From the NCBI GenBank assembly GCA_963736235.1, contig CAVTOR010000005.1, forward strand, positions 1 to 64,000: a stretch of DNA of 64,000 nt, given 5' to 3'. The translations under genes were made by a program, and so were the position numbers. Below, in pieces: positions 24,066-33,977 of this stretch. This DNA comes from CAVORB01 sp963736235 (GTDB lineage: Bacteria > Pseudomonadota > Gammaproteobacteria > Chromatiales > Chromatiaceae). Position 1 is the first letter of the stretch; every line of letters starts with the position of its first letter. The notes beneath the pieces are model-generated. The model did no database searches. It was not told where the DNA came from and worked only from the letters and a program-made list of their open reading frames with translations.

Positions 24066-24796
24066 AAGGCGATTCCGTAGCCCATCACGAAGATCATGGG
24101 TGTCAGAGAGGCGAAGGCAATGAGCCCGAAACCGTCGATCATGGGGTTGCGCCCCTCGATGCTGGAGGCGAGCCCGACCCCGAGGGCCGTGACCAGGGGA
24201 ACGGTGATGGTGGATGTGGTCACGCCACCCGAGTCATAGGCGATGCCGATGATCTCCTTGGGAGCGAACGCGGTCATGATCACCACCCCGAGGTAGCCGC
24301 AGATGATCAGGTACTGGATCGGCCAGCCGCGCAGGATGCGCAACACGCCGAGGACGATCGCGAATCCGACGGAAACGGCGACCGTGTAGCGCAGGCCCTC
24401 CGCGTAGTCTTGCCGGGCGAGGGTATCGTCCACGATCATGCCCCCGCGGGCGGCAACCTCGGCGGCCTCCTCGGCGATGGCGATCAACGCCGGCTCGGCC
24501 ACCGTGGTTCCGAATCCAAGGGCGAAGGCGAACACCAGGAGCCACCAGAGGCTGCCCTTGGCCGCGAAATCCCATGCCATGGTCTCGCCGATCGGGAATA
24601 GTCCCAGCTTCAGGCCTTGCACGAAGAGCGTGAGCCCCGCGACTACCAGCACGGTACCCCACAGCAACTCGCCCAGATTGGGTATCGGCTGTCCGAGGAC
24701 GATGAGCTGGAAAAAGGCGATGACGCCGATGATCGGGAGCAGATCGCGTACGCTATCTGTCAGAGATATGAACAGTTGGCGGATGAGGGCTTTCAT
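24062..24796 (-). CDS. DUF1538 membrane transport protein, subunit A
   Basis: 244 residues with the same topology and motifs as its partner: LLPIIGVIAFFQLIVLG, FALGFGTTVAEPALIAIA, AYDSGGVTTSTITVPLVTAL and IDGFGLIAFASLTPMI. The paired AEP(S/A)LIA and DSGGVTTST motifs lie in membrane segments and are candidates for ion coordination. First gene of the operon 24796 to 22503; promoter expected in the 24797-24960 region. Confidence 0.85.
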   Translation of the reverse strand: MKALIRQLFISLTDSVRDLLPIIGVIAFFQLIVLGQPIPNLGELLWGTVLVVAGLTLFVQGLKLGLFPIGETMAWDFAAKGSLWWLLVFAFALGFGTTVAEPALIAIAEEAAEVAARGGMIVDDTLARQDYAEGLRYTVAVSVGFAIVLGVLRILRGWPIQYLIICGYLGVVIMTAFAPKEIIGIAYDSGGVTTSTITVPLVTALGVGLASSIEGRNPMIDGFGLIAFASLTPMIFVMGYGIAL

Positions 24797-25221
24797 TGAA
24801 CCTCATGGCTCGGTAGCGGGCGTTTTGCGTGATTTTCTAGCGATGATCAATCTGTTAGAGTGAAGGCGAACAGTTCGCCAGGAGGCTCGGGTACATTTCT
24901 TGCCTCATAGTATCAACAAGGATTGTTTCTGTTAAAGCGGCGAATAGATCTGCCCTGCATATTGCGGTGCGAGGCAACCGGAGAAGCAAGGTTCACGGAC
25001 ACCGCCGTGTCCAGGAACCTCGGGCTCGGGCGATTCGGAAGACGAACAACGCTATGATGATCGGTATCCGTGGCCTGCTCCCACACTGTCTCGCGCCATC
25101 CCTGCGTACGGTATCGGGGCTGGCCGCTTCTGGCACGCCCATCGGGAAAGCTAATCCTTGTTGCATCTCGGCGTTCACCCGCGATCCGGCATAAGTACCG
25201 TCACCGAGTCCAAAACCGGCG
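24797..25221. other. Intergenic region upstream of two divergent genes
   Basis: About 425 bases between the leftward DUF1538 operon and the rightward DUF1631 gene. It should carry both promoters. A possible start of sigma-70 type AT-rich sequence lies around 24820-24860 for the leftward operon. No coding region is supported. Confidence 0.5.
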
Positions 25222-27435
25222 ATGGCGCGGAAAAACAGGATGAAGGTTAACGGGGACAACGGCGTTGCGCTGACCGCTCGCGAGCCTTCGCTCGCGGAGT
25301 GTCGCGAGCTGCTCGAACGCGAGCTTTCCGATCGGCTCAAGCGGTTGTTCCTAAAGGTCGAAGATGCCCTGTACGATCTCGCGGACAAGTCCGAGAACAA
25401 TCACCTCCACGCCAGATATTTTCAGGCGATGCGCGTGCTGCGACGGCAGCGCGAAGCAATCGAGATCCAGTTCTTGGCGAATCTGGCGAAAGCAGGCGAT
25501 GCATGGATGACTTCCGTGGGCGGCGAGCCCGACGCCGGTACCGGAACGCGCCGCGAGCACGAGCTCGCCTTGGTCGAGCACGAGGAGTTGGAGGAATCCC
25601 TGGCGGTAGCCAATCTTATCTCGAAGGCCGAGAGTCGGCACCGAGGCGCGCTGCTCGCTTTGCGCCGGCAGCAGGCCGCCCTGACCGGGCGGGAGACCAT
25701 CGACAGCCGCACAGACCCCTTGGGTCCCCATGTGATCTGCAACGCCTTCCGTGCGGCGCTCGAGCCGGTCGGGGAGTACGTGGACCTGGACCTCAAGCTG
25801 GTGGTCTACAAGCTCTTTGACAAGCAGGTAATGGACCACGTCGGCCATGCCTACGCGCGCTGTCTCGAGCTCTTGGGGTCATCCCCCGCGGCGGAATGGC
25901 AAGGGGTGCACCCGCGAACCGAGGTCCATCAGAGTGGGCAAGGTCGTGAGGTCGAGGCGCCGGCGGAACCCGGCGGGGATTGGGCCGAGATGCCAGAGCC
26001 CGCTTCCGATTTGCCGGCGGCGGTGGTCGGGGCGGTGGCGTTCGAGGACCTGCAGCATCTGCTGGAGGCTCGCCGGCCCGGGAGACAAGGCAGCCCAAGA
26101 GGTGAGGTCGTTGACAACAGCGAGTTGATGTCGGCCCTGACCCGCCTGCAGACGCGCGCCCAAGAGAGCGCGTCTGGCGAAATGAGCCCCAAGCAGTTGT
26201 TCCGCCAGCTCAGAACCGAGCTCCAACGGCAACGCGCCTACGACGGCGGCCCGCTCCTGGACCGACGCGATGAGGATACCCTCGACCTCGTCTTCCTTCT
26301 GTTCGAGAGCATCCTGCACGCCAACGACTTGCCGGATGCGTTCAAGGCGCTCGTCGGCCGGCTTCAGATTCCCATCGCCAAGGTAGCACTGTCGGACAAG
26401 TCCTTTTTCGACGACACGGAGCATCCGGCGAGGCGCCTGCTCAACCACCTTGCCGAGTATGCCGTCGGCTGGACCGACGATGGGGACCGCTCTACGGATA
26501 GCCCCTACGCGCGCATCGAGCGCACGGTGACCCGCGTGCTCGACGACTATGACCGGGATCCCGCCATCTTCGCCGAGCTCGACTCGGAGCTGACCACGGA
26601 GCTTGAGCGCGAACGCACGCAGTTCGAGAGCCGCGAAGCGAGGACCAAAGAGGAGCTCGAAGGTAAGGAGCGCCACCGCAGCGCCCGCGCCAAGGTGCGA
26701 GCGACGATCGAGGAACGTCTGCGCGGTAGTCCTCGGGTACCTGAAATGGTCTCCTCCCTGCTGCGTGACGGTTGGCAGGATGTCCTCCTGGGCGCGTATC
26801 TGCAGGGTGGAGTTGACGGGCCGGAATGGCGCGACGCCGTGGGTACCATGGAGCTTCTTCTGTGGAGTGTCCGGCCTAAGATTTGGCACGAAGACCGCCG
26901 CGACCTCCTGCGCCGAATACCCGTTCTGCTGCGGGACCTGCGTGAGTCGTTGGCCGCGGTCGCTTTCGATCAGCGTCGCCTGGCCCGCTGGTTCCGAGAG
27001 CTGCAGGCGCTGCATATTAATGCCCTGCGTGGTGCCGGAACCGCGCCGGAGACGGGCAGTTTCCTGCACCTTGCTGGCTCGGATGACCTGGGACGGGACG
27101 TGACCGGGCCGAGTGGGGAACCGGTCGCGCAGGGCTCGGCGTCCGAGTACCGAGCCGCGCTTGACGGTGCCGCGGGCCCGCACTTGGCGCTCGGCACCTG
27201 GTTGGACGTCAGGCGCGATGACGTCGGCGTGCTGCGTGTTAAGCTCGCTTGGCGCAGCCCGGATACCGACCTGCACTTGTTTGTGGATCGTCGCGGCCTC
27301 AAGGCGCTGGAGCTCTCCGGAAAAGAGCTTGCCGCCTTGTTCCGGCGCGGTATGGTGACCAAGCTCAGCGGATTGGATGCGCCGCTGGTGGACCGTGCCA
27401 TGGAGGTCGTCATGGAGTCGCTGAAGCGGAAATGA
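25222..27435 (+). CDS. DUF1631 family protein
   Basis: 737 residues, cytosolic, mostly charged helices: ELLERELSDRLKRLFLKVED, then ALYDLADKSENN; later GPHVICNAFRAALEPVGEYV and VKLAWRSPDTDLHLFVDRRG near the C-terminus with the PilZ-like beta segment. This layout is the DUF1631 family of proteobacteria, of unknown function, sometimes wrongly called thymidine phosphorylase. The ATG at 25240 is an alternative start. The stop overlaps the nadC start by 4 bases, so the two are co-translated. Confidence 0.88.
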   Translation: MARKNRMKVNGDNGVALTAREPSLAECRELLERELSDRLKRLFLKVEDALYDLADKSENNHLHARYFQAMRVLRRQREAIEIQFLANLAKAGDAWMTSVGGEPDAGTGTRREHELALVEHEELEESLAVANLISKAESRHRGALLALRRQQAALTGRETIDSRTDPLGPHVICNAFRAALEPVGEYVDLDLKLVVYKLFDKQVMDHVGHAYARCLELLGSSPAAEWQGVHPRTEVHQSGQGREVEAPAEPGGDWAEMPEPASDLPAAVVGAVAFEDLQHLLEARRPGRQGSPRGEVVDNSELMSALTRLQTRAQESASGEMSPKQLFRQLRTELQRQRAYDGGPLLDRRDEDTLDLVFLLFESILHANDLPDAFKALVGRLQIPIAKVALSDKSFFDDTEHPARRLLNHLAEYAVGWTDDGDRSTDSPYARIERTVTRVLDDYDRDPAIFAELDSELTTELERERTQFESREARTKEELEGKERHRSARAKVRATIEERLRGSPRVPEMVSSLLRDGWQDVLLGAYLQGGVDGPEWRDAVGTMELLLWSVRPKIWHEDRRDLLRRIPVLLRDLRESLAAVAFDQRRLARWFRELQALHINALRGAGTAPETGSFLHLAGSDDLGRDVTGPSGEPVAQGSASEYRAALDGAAGPHLALGTWLDVRRDDVGVLRVKLAWRSPDTDLHLFVDRRGLKALELSGKELAALFRRGMVTKLSGLDAPLVDRAMEVVMESLKRK

Positions 27436-28313
27436 TCCACGAACAAGCCGCATCGGGCTCGGGGTCGAACCCGCGCGGGCAGCCGTCTCCGGACCAGATA
27501 TCCGCCCAGGTGCGCATGGCCTTGGAGGAAGATGTGGGACCCGGTGACCTCACCGCCTCGTTGCTTCCGGCCGCGCAGCGTTCGCGGGTGGAGGTGGTGG
27601 TTCGTCAGGACGCCGTTATCTGCGGTAGCGGCTGGTTCGAGGAGGTCTTCCGCCAGCTCGATCCCGCCGTTGCCGTCCATTGGCGGGTGGCGGACGGGGA
27701 ACGGGTGACCCCTGGGCAGTCCATCTGTCAACTGGAGGGAGCGGCCCGCGCCCTACTCACCGGCGAGCGGACCGCCCTCAACTATCTGCAAACCCTCTCC
27801 GGCACCGCCACGCGCGCCCGGCGCTACGCGGATGCGGTCGCGGGCTTGCCGGTACGCGTGCTCGACACGCGCAAGACGCTGCCCGGCTTGCGTCTCCAGC
27901 AGAAATACGCGGTGACCTGCGGCGACTGTTTCAATCACCGGATGGGCTTGTTCGACGCCATCCTGATCAAGGAGAACCACATCCTGGCGGCGGGCTCCAT
28001 TGCTGCCGCCCTCGCCGCGGCGCGCTCGGTCGCGGCCGGGATCCCGGTCGAGATCGAGGTCGAGTCCCTGGAGGATCTCGAGGAGGCTCTTTCCGCCGGC
28101 GCGACCCACCTGCTGCTCGACAACTTCGATCTGGATCGGCTGCGCCGAGCGGTGGAGATCACCGCGGGTCGGGCGCGGCTCGAGGCCTCGGGTGGTATCA
28201 GGCTCGAGGAGATCCGGGCGATCGCGGAGACCGGCGTCGACGAGATCTCGGTGGGCGGTCTCACCAAGGACGTGGAGGCGGTTGACCTGTCGATGCGCTT
28301 CCTGTCGTCCTGA
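27432..28313 (+). CDS. nadC: Nicotinate-nucleotide pyrophosphorylase (quinolinate phosphoribosyltransferase)
   Basis: 293 residues. Converts quinolinate and PRPP to nicotinate mononucleotide in NAD synthesis. Motifs: LEEDVGPGDLTASLLP, LTGERTALNYLQTLSGTAT, LDTRKTLPGLRLQQKYAV (substrate-binding Arg/Lys), ILIKENHI, VEIEVESLEDLEEALS and ASGGIRLEEI. Length normal. Coupled to the DUF1631 gene by an ATGA overlap. Convergent with the EgtB-like gene. Confidence 0.96.
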   Translation: MIHEQAASGSGSNPRGQPSPDQISAQVRMALEEDVGPGDLTASLLPAAQRSRVEVVVRQDAVICGSGWFEEVFRQLDPAVAVHWRVADGERVTPGQSICQLEGAARALLTGERTALNYLQTLSGTATRARRYADAVAGLPVRVLDTRKTLPGLRLQQKYAVTCGDCFNHRMGLFDAILIKENHILAAGSIAAALAAARSVAAGIPVEIEVESLEDLEEALSAGATHLLLDNFDLDRLRRAVEITAGRARLEASGGIRLEEIRAIAETGVDEISVGGLTKDVEAVDLSMRFLSS

Positions 28314-28376
28314 GCGCGTCGACGCGATCACCGCGCCCTGCGACGGCTTCATTCCCCCAGCCCTTCTCCGCGTGGT

Positions 28377-29564
28377 CTAGCCCGGCGGGAACACCAACCG
28401 GATACCGGCGATCAGGTGCCGCGCTCGCGGGTGCGCCCAGTTGCGGAAGCTTGCCCGACGCAGGCAACGCTGGGTGTGCAGGCAGGCGCCGCGCAGGCTG
28501 CCGCAGCTGACCCCGAAATCGCTCACGGTGCTCGCCTGGTCGGGAAAAGGCGAGAACTCCGGATAGGGATGGAGGCTGTTGGAACACCACTCCCACGCAC
28601 TTCCGATGCCCTCGATGAGCCCGGCGCGGGCCGCCGTCTCCCACTGGTATTCGTGCTGCAGCACCGCCCCGCCGAGGGCATCGCCCAGTTCGGAGACCCA
28701 GGCCGCGAAGGCCGCTGCCTCGTATTGGCTGATGCCGGAGACCGGTTGCTCGGGGGCCAGGTCGACGGGGCCGTTGATGCCCACCTCGTACCACTGCCCG
28801 CCTGCATCTCTACGCCACGGCTAGGGGGCTTCGACGGAATGCGATCTGAGCCAGCCGCGCCCCTCGCTGCTCCAAAACTGCTCCCGCGCGTAGCCGCCGT
28901 CCTCCATGAAGGACAGGAACTCGGCGTTGGTCACGGGACGCCGGGCGATGCGGAAGCTCGAAAGCTCCACCGCTTGGGGCGGCAGCTCGTTGTCGTAGGC
29001 CCAGGGCTCGTACCGCGAGCCGATCCGGTAGTGGCCTTGCGTGACCTCCGCGAGCTCCGGTGCGGGCATGCGGGGCGTTAACGGCGCGCCCACGAGATGG
29101 TCCCCCGTCGCCTTGGCCAAGCTGCGCGCGAGCAGCACCGAGAGCATGAGTTCGTAGTCGCGGGCGGCCTCCTGCAACAGGAACCACTGCAAGCGGTCGT
29201 CGCTGAGGAGCGGATGGGCTGGCAGTGCCCCGGGCGTCGCCAGGCGCCTCAGATGCTCGTCCTGGATCTCCTGCGCCCAGGCGAGCAGATGATCGGGTGG
29301 CGGCAGCGCGGCGCATTGCTCATCGAGGTTCGCCGCGCCCACATCGAAGAGCGGACGGACGCGCTGGGTGAGGTCGGCGTCGCCGGAGAGGACCTCACGC
29401 AGCCAGTAAGTCTCGCGGAACACGCTCCGCCCGAGGTACCAAGCGAGCGAGGCGAGCTCGGGATGAAAGCGGGTGCTGACGTCTTGGTGTCGAACGCCGG
29501 CCAGGAGCCCGCGCGCCATCTGATGCAGGCCGCTGAGCTGAGCCAGGAGTTGAGGTGCTGTCAT
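28377..29564 (-). pseudogene. EgtB/SUMF1-type protein with an in-frame TAG
   Basis: About 395 codons. The N-terminal DinB-like part (RFHPELASLAWYLGRSVF, QEAARDYELMLSVL) is joined to a C-terminal FGE-sulfatase domain (SFRIARRPVTNAEFLSFMED, YQWETAARAG, SAWEWCSNSLHPYPEFSPF, ending HLIAGIRLVFPPG). The halves are in one frame, split by a single TAG at 28821-28823 between SVEAP and PWRRDAGGQWYEVG. Iron-binding His of EgtB enzymes are not at their usual places: LGR stands for LAH, and QEAARDYE for the HxxxHxE type motif. It may be a non-catalytic or divergent member. Co-directional with the AAA+ ATPase gene upstream. Confidence 0.8.
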
Positions 29565-29637
29565 CGGGATTCCAAGGTGTCTGCAGGAAGCCCCTCGGGC
29601 AAGCAGATCCAGATCCAGCGGGGAGTGGTTGCGCGCC

Positions 29638-31110
29638 TCAGTGCGCGGGAACCGTACGCTCCCGCGCCCACTCTCGAAGCTGCCGGATCTGGGTGTCCAT
29701 CACCACGGACAGGGGTTGAGTGCGCTCCAGCTCTGTCAGCACGGTCTCGGTGGTGATGGGTATCTCCTGGGCCTGGGCCGCATAGAGGGCCGAGACCACC
29801 GCTTGCTCGATGCCCGCGCCCGAGAATCCCTCGCTGGTTGCCGCTAGGGCCTTCAGGTCGAATTGGGCCGGGGCAAGGCCGCGGCGCTGCAGGTGGATCT
29901 CGAAGATGCGCGCGCGCACCTCCCCGCTCGGAAGATCGACGAAGAAGATCTCGTCGAGGCGCCCCTTGCGCAGCAGCTCGGGGGGCAGGCGCGAGATGTC
30001 GTTGGCGGTGGCGACGATGAAGACGGCGCTCTTGCGCTCCGCCATCCAGGTCAGCAGAGTGCCCAGCACCCGCTGACCGACCCCATCGTCCTCCCTGCCC
30101 GCGGCCAACCCCTTTTCGATCTCGTCCATCCAGAGCACGCAGGGTGCCATGATCTCCGCGGTCTTCAGGGCGCGCTTGAGGTTTTTCTCTGTCTCGCCGT
30201 AGTACTTGTCGTACAGGCCGCCGAAGTCGAGCCGCAGCAGGGGAACACCGAATTGCCCCGCTACCGCTTTGGCGGCCAGGCTCTTACCGCCGCCTTGCAC
30301 CCCGAGCAGCAAGATGCCCCGCGGCCGATCGGCTCCCGCGGCCTCACCGTGGAAGCCGCTGCGGCGGCGCTCCAGCCATTGCTTGAGATTGTCGAGCCCC
30401 GCGACATCGGCAAAGCTCGCCGTATCGTACTCGAAGTGGACGATGCCGCCCGATCCCAGGAGCTCGTACTTGGCACGGGTGACGGCTTCCACGTCGTCGT
30501 TGGTGATCGCCCCGTCATTGCGAATAGCGTTGCGGATCAGCCGACGGGCGTCGGACTCGGTGACGCCGAGCAGATTCCGCGACAGCCGCTCTATCGCCTC
30601 GCGATTGGCGCGGAACGGGCGCTTGGCCTGCTCGTGCTGCCACCGCTGGGCCTCCTCCCGCACCAGGGCGAGGATACGGTTGCGATCCGGCAGGCGCAGA
30701 TCGAACCGGGCGCATAGGTGGCGGATCTCGGGCGGCGCGGGCAGGGCATGGCTGACCAGTACGAGGGTGCGCGGCAATTCGCCGTAGCCCTGGGCGATCT
30801 CCTTGATGAGGCGCACGTGCAGCGGGTTGTCCAAAAAGGGGTGGAAATCCAGCAGGATGTAGACCCCTCCCTGCGGCGTGACCTTGATGTGGCGCAGGAC
30901 CTCTGGCGGCTCCGCCAGGTGACGCTGGACCCCGGCGTCGAGGTCGACGCGGCGCAGTCCCTCGGTGACGGCCCAACAGAATGCCGGCTCGTTGATGCGC
31001 ACGGCAAGCCGTGCCGCAAGTTCGACGATGCGCGGCTCCTCCAGGGACTCGATGAGCAGGATGGGCGTGTCCGAGCGCAGCAGCAGCTCGAGATCGTGCA
31101 GGTCCGTCAT
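29638..31110 (-). CDS. AAA+ ATPase, Ycf46-like
   Basis: 490 residues. The N-terminal half (residues 1-230) resembles the non-catalytic part of Ycf46-type proteins (DLELLLRSDTPILLIESLEE, QGGVYILLDFHPFLDNPLHV). The C-terminal AAA domain has Walker A GVQGGGKSLAAKAVA, Walker B CVLWMDEIEKGL, sensor 1 IVATANDISRLPPELL and the arginine-finger region RKGRLDEIFFVDLP. Function of this group is not settled; cyanobacterial relatives affect CO2 use. It may act as remodelling ATPase. It heads a leftward pair with the EgtB-like gene. Confidence 0.85.
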   Translation of the reverse strand: MTDLHDLELLLRSDTPILLIESLEEPRIVELAARLAVRINEPAFCWAVTEGLRRVDLDAGVQRHLAEPPEVLRHIKVTPQGGVYILLDFHPFLDNPLHVRLIKEIAQGYGELPRTLVLVSHALPAPPEIRHLCARFDLRLPDRNRILALVREEAQRWQHEQAKRPFRANREAIERLSRNLLGVTESDARRLIRNAIRNDGAITNDDVEAVTRAKYELLGSGGIVHFEYDTASFADVAGLDNLKQWLERRRSGFHGEAAGADRPRGILLLGVQGGGKSLAAKAVAGQFGVPLLRLDFGGLYDKYYGETEKNLKRALKTAEIMAPCVLWMDEIEKGLAAGREDDGVGQRVLGTLLTWMAERKSAVFIVATANDISRLPPELLRKGRLDEIFFVDLPSGEVRARIFEIHLQRRGLAPAQFDLKALAATSEGFSGAGIEQAVVSALYAAQAQEIPITTETVLTELERTQPLSVVMDTQIRQLREWARERTVPAH

Positions 31111-31497
31111 GGGTGGCGGTGTTACCGGGAAGCGTTCCTGGCCCGCATCTTAACGGATGCGCGCCTGCCGTACCCCATCTCTCGCCCGCCCGCTGGTCGC
31201 CGCCTTGGCAGCGAAGAGGCCATGGGATATAGTCCCGGCGGTGCTGCAACCGGCCCGCGGAAGAGCCGGGAACGTGCGGCCGCTCTGCCGCATTCATCCC
31301 GCTGTCAGCGGCTGGGCGCGGTTCCCCGCGTCGACCTGCATGCCCGATCGTCCGCCGCCCGTTGCCGAGTTGGAGGACGGCGGCTGAGGTACCCAAACCC
31401 CCGCTGCGGCCGGACAGCAAGCGTCATCCCCGATCGATCCGGATTCGGACCGCGTCCCCACCGAACCGAGTGAACCAGCAGACCCAAGAGCGAACCC
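31111..31497. other. Intergenic region before leuA
   Basis: 387 bases between divergent genes, without a supported gene. It should carry the promoters of leuA and the AAA+ gene. A short frame ending at 31387 (MPDRPPPVAELEDGG) has no resemblance to a leucine leader peptide, since it lacks a Leu run. Confidence 0.5.
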
Positions 31498-33047
31498 ATG
31501 AGCGAGAAAGAGCACCTCATTATCTTCGACACCACGCTGCGAGACGGCGAGCAGAGCCCGGGCGCCTCCATGACCAAGGAAGAGAAGGTTCGCATCGCGA
31601 AGGCCCTTGAGAGGCTCCGGGTGGACGTGATCGAGGCGGGATTCCCCATCGCCAGCCCCGGCGATTTCGAGGGGGTCAAAGCGGTGGCGGCGGCGGTAAA
31701 GGACAGCACGGTGTGCGGGCTCGCCCGGGCCCTGGACAAGGATATCGATCGCGCCGGCGAGGCGCTGGCCAGCGCCGCCTCGGCGCGCATCCATACCTTC
31801 ATCGCCACTTCACCGATCCACATGGAAAAGAAGCTGCGCATGACGCCGGACCAGGTGGTCGAGCAGGCGGTGCACGCGGTCAAGCGGGCGCGACGGTTCA
31901 CGGACAACGTCGAGTTTTCCCCGAGGACGCGGGCAGATCCGAGACGGACTTCCTGTGCCGCGTGCTGGAGGCGGTGATCGATGCGGGGGCGCGCACGGTG
32001 AACATTCCGGACACGGTGGGCTACAACGTGCCCTATCAGTTCGGGGACCTCATCCGCACCCTGATCGAGCGGGTGCCGAACTCCGACAAGGCGGTCTTTT
32101 CCGTACACTGTCACAACGATCTCGGACTGGCTACCGCGAACTCTCTCGCCGCGGTGCGCAACGGCGCGCGCCAGGTGGAATGCACCATCAACGGGCTCGG
32201 GGAGCGGGCGGGCAATGCGGCCCTGGAGGAGATCGTGATGGCGGTGCGGACCCGACAGGACCACTTCGACTGCGATACGCGCCTCGACACGAGCCAGATC
32301 GTCAACTGCTCACGCCTGGTTTCCGGCATCACTGGCTTCGCGGTGCAGCCCAACAAGGCCATCGTGGGGGCCAATGCCTTCGCCCACGAGTCCGGCATTC
32401 ACCAGGACGGGGTGCTGAAGAGCCGCGAGACCTACGAGATCATGCGCGCCCAGGACGTGGGTTGGACGGAGAACCGCATGGTGCTCGGCAAGCACTCGGG
32501 TCGCAACGCCTTCCGCACCCGTCTGCAGGAGCTTGGCGTCACCTTTGATGCGGAGGAGGACCTCAACGCCGCTTTCTCGCGCTTCAAGGACCTGGCGGAC
32601 AAGAAGCACGAGATCTTCGACGAGGACCTGCAGGCGCTGGTGACCGACGCCAACCTCGACGCGACCAATGAGCGCGTCAAACTGATTTCCATGCGCGTGT
32701 GCTCGGAGACCGGCGAGACCCCAAGGGCGGACGTGGTGCTCTGCGTGGACGGCGAGGAGGAGCCGGGGACCGCCATTGGCGGCGGCCCAGTGGACGCCAC
32801 CTTCAAGGCCATCGAGTCGATCGTCAGCAGCGGGACCATCCTCAAGCTTTACTCGGTCAACAGCATCACCAGCGGCACTGATGCCCAGGGCGAGGTCACG
32901 GTGCGGCTGGAGCGGGGTGGGCGCATCGTCAACGGGCAGGGCGCGGACACGGACATCGTCATCGCATCCGCCAAGGCCTACATCAACGCCTGCAACAAGA
33001 TCCTGCAGCCGCGGGAGCGCGCCCATCCCCAGACCGGCGACGTCTGA
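31498..33047 (+). CDS. leuA: 2-isopropylmalate synthase (one frameshift)
   Basis: First committed step of leucine synthesis: acetyl-CoA plus 2-oxoisovalerate. The N-terminal TIM barrel starts IFDTTLRDGEQSPGASMT; the metal-binding HCHNDLGLATANSLA and HESGIHQDGVLK are present; the C-terminal LeuA regulatory domain (leucine feedback) includes EEEPGTAIGGGPVDATFKAI. Total about 516 codons, as usual. One base is lost or gained near 31925, between DNVEFSP and EDAGRSETDF. Because the rest is well conserved this is probably a sequence error. Confidence 0.95.
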
Positions 33048-33059
33048 GCTCCACCGTCG

Positions 33060-33800
33060 ATGGACCCCCGACTCAGCCGCCGCTACCTGGACGCCATGGG
33101 CGTGACCGTTTGGCGGCTGCGGGATGCCGGGCCGCAAGCGCCGGGCGAGGGGGGGCTTTCTCAGCCGGAAGCGCCAGCGGTGCCCGCGAAGTCCCCTGAG
33201 GACTCGGTCGCGGGGATGGATTGGGGCACCCTGGAGCGGGCGGTCGCCTCCTGCCGTGCCTGCGCCCTGTGCGAGACCCGCAACAAGACCGTGTTCGGGG
33301 TCGGAAATCACCATGCCCAACTGATGGTCATCGGCGAGGCCCCGGGGGCGGATGAGGATCGTCAAGGCGAACCCTTCGTCGGTCGTGCCGGTCAGCTCCT
33401 AGACCGTATGCTGTTTTCCATTGGCTTGCCGCGCGATCAGGTGTTCATCGCCAACATCCTGAAGTGCCGCCCGCCCGGAAATCGGGATCCCCGACCGGAG
33501 GAGGCGCTGCGTTGCGAGCCTTTCCTGCTGCGCCAGATCGAGCTGGTGCGGCCCCGCGTCCTGTTGGCGGTGGGCAGGATCTCGGCGCAGCATCTTCTCA
33601 AGTCGGCTGACCCGGTGGGTAGGTTGCGCGGACGTTGGTTCGAGCTCGGGCCGGCCCGTACCCCCTTGCGCGTGACCTACCATCCCTCCTACCTGCTGCG
33701 CGCACCGGAGCACAAGGGCAAGGCGTGGCAGGATCTAACGGCGGTCGCGCGCAGGTTCAATCCTTTGGGCTGCGATCCGGGAGGGAGCGCGGATCATTGA
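33060..33800 (+). CDS. Family 4 uracil-DNA glycosylase (Fe-S)
   Basis: 246 residues. Removes uracil from DNA. The conserved core has GEAPGADEDRQGEPFVGRA, cluster cysteines (CRACALC, then LKCRPPGNRD and a later Cys near EEALRCEPF) and the catalytic-loop region TYHPSYLLR. A non-conserved 55-residue N-terminal extension precedes the core, as in many Proteobacteria. Twelve bases downstream of leuA, same strand. Confidence 0.93.
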   Translation: MDPRLSRRYLDAMGVTVWRLRDAGPQAPGEGGLSQPEAPAVPAKSPEDSVAGMDWGTLERAVASCRACALCETRNKTVFGVGNHHAQLMVIGEAPGADEDRQGEPFVGRAGQLLDRMLFSIGLPRDQVFIANILKCRPPGNRDPRPEEALRCEPFLLRQIELVRPRVLLAVGRISAQHLLKSADPVGRLRGRWFELGPARTPLRVTYHPSYLLRAPEHKGKAWQDLTAVARRFNPLGCDPGGSADH

Positions 33801-33977
33801 TAAGTGGTGCAAAGGAATAAGCGCAATCTATTAATTTTTATAAAATGATAGAAAATTTTTATTTCAAAAATAATTAAATACTAATATTATAGCTGCCGTC
33901 GGCGCTGAACGGCGCCCTCGCTTGCTGTACCCAACTTAATTGCTGTACCGAAAGATAATTGACTTAGGAGAGACCTA
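33801..33977 (+). promoter_or_regulatory. AT-rich promoter region of the sulfur globule protein gene
   Basis: 33820-33890 is strikingly A/T-rich (runs such as AATTTTTATAAAATGATAG) within a GC-rich genome, a typical UP-element-like feature of strong promoters. A tidy ribosome site (TTAGGAGAG, 33965-33973) stands 5-6 bases before the ATG. Two similar GCTGTAC.CAACTTAATT / GCTGTACCGAAAGATAATT elements at 33923-33960 may be regulator sites or start-region repeats. A precise -35/-10 could not be fixed. Confidence 0.6.

Noticed and set aside
28821..28823. Pyrrolysine at the TAG codon
   Set aside because: No pyl genes in the window, no reason for Pyl in this family; other genes here end normally at TAG (for example ftsZ and murC).
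31157..31387. Leucine leader peptide before leuA
   Set aside because: The small frame has no run of Leu codons and no attenuator-like stem was evident.
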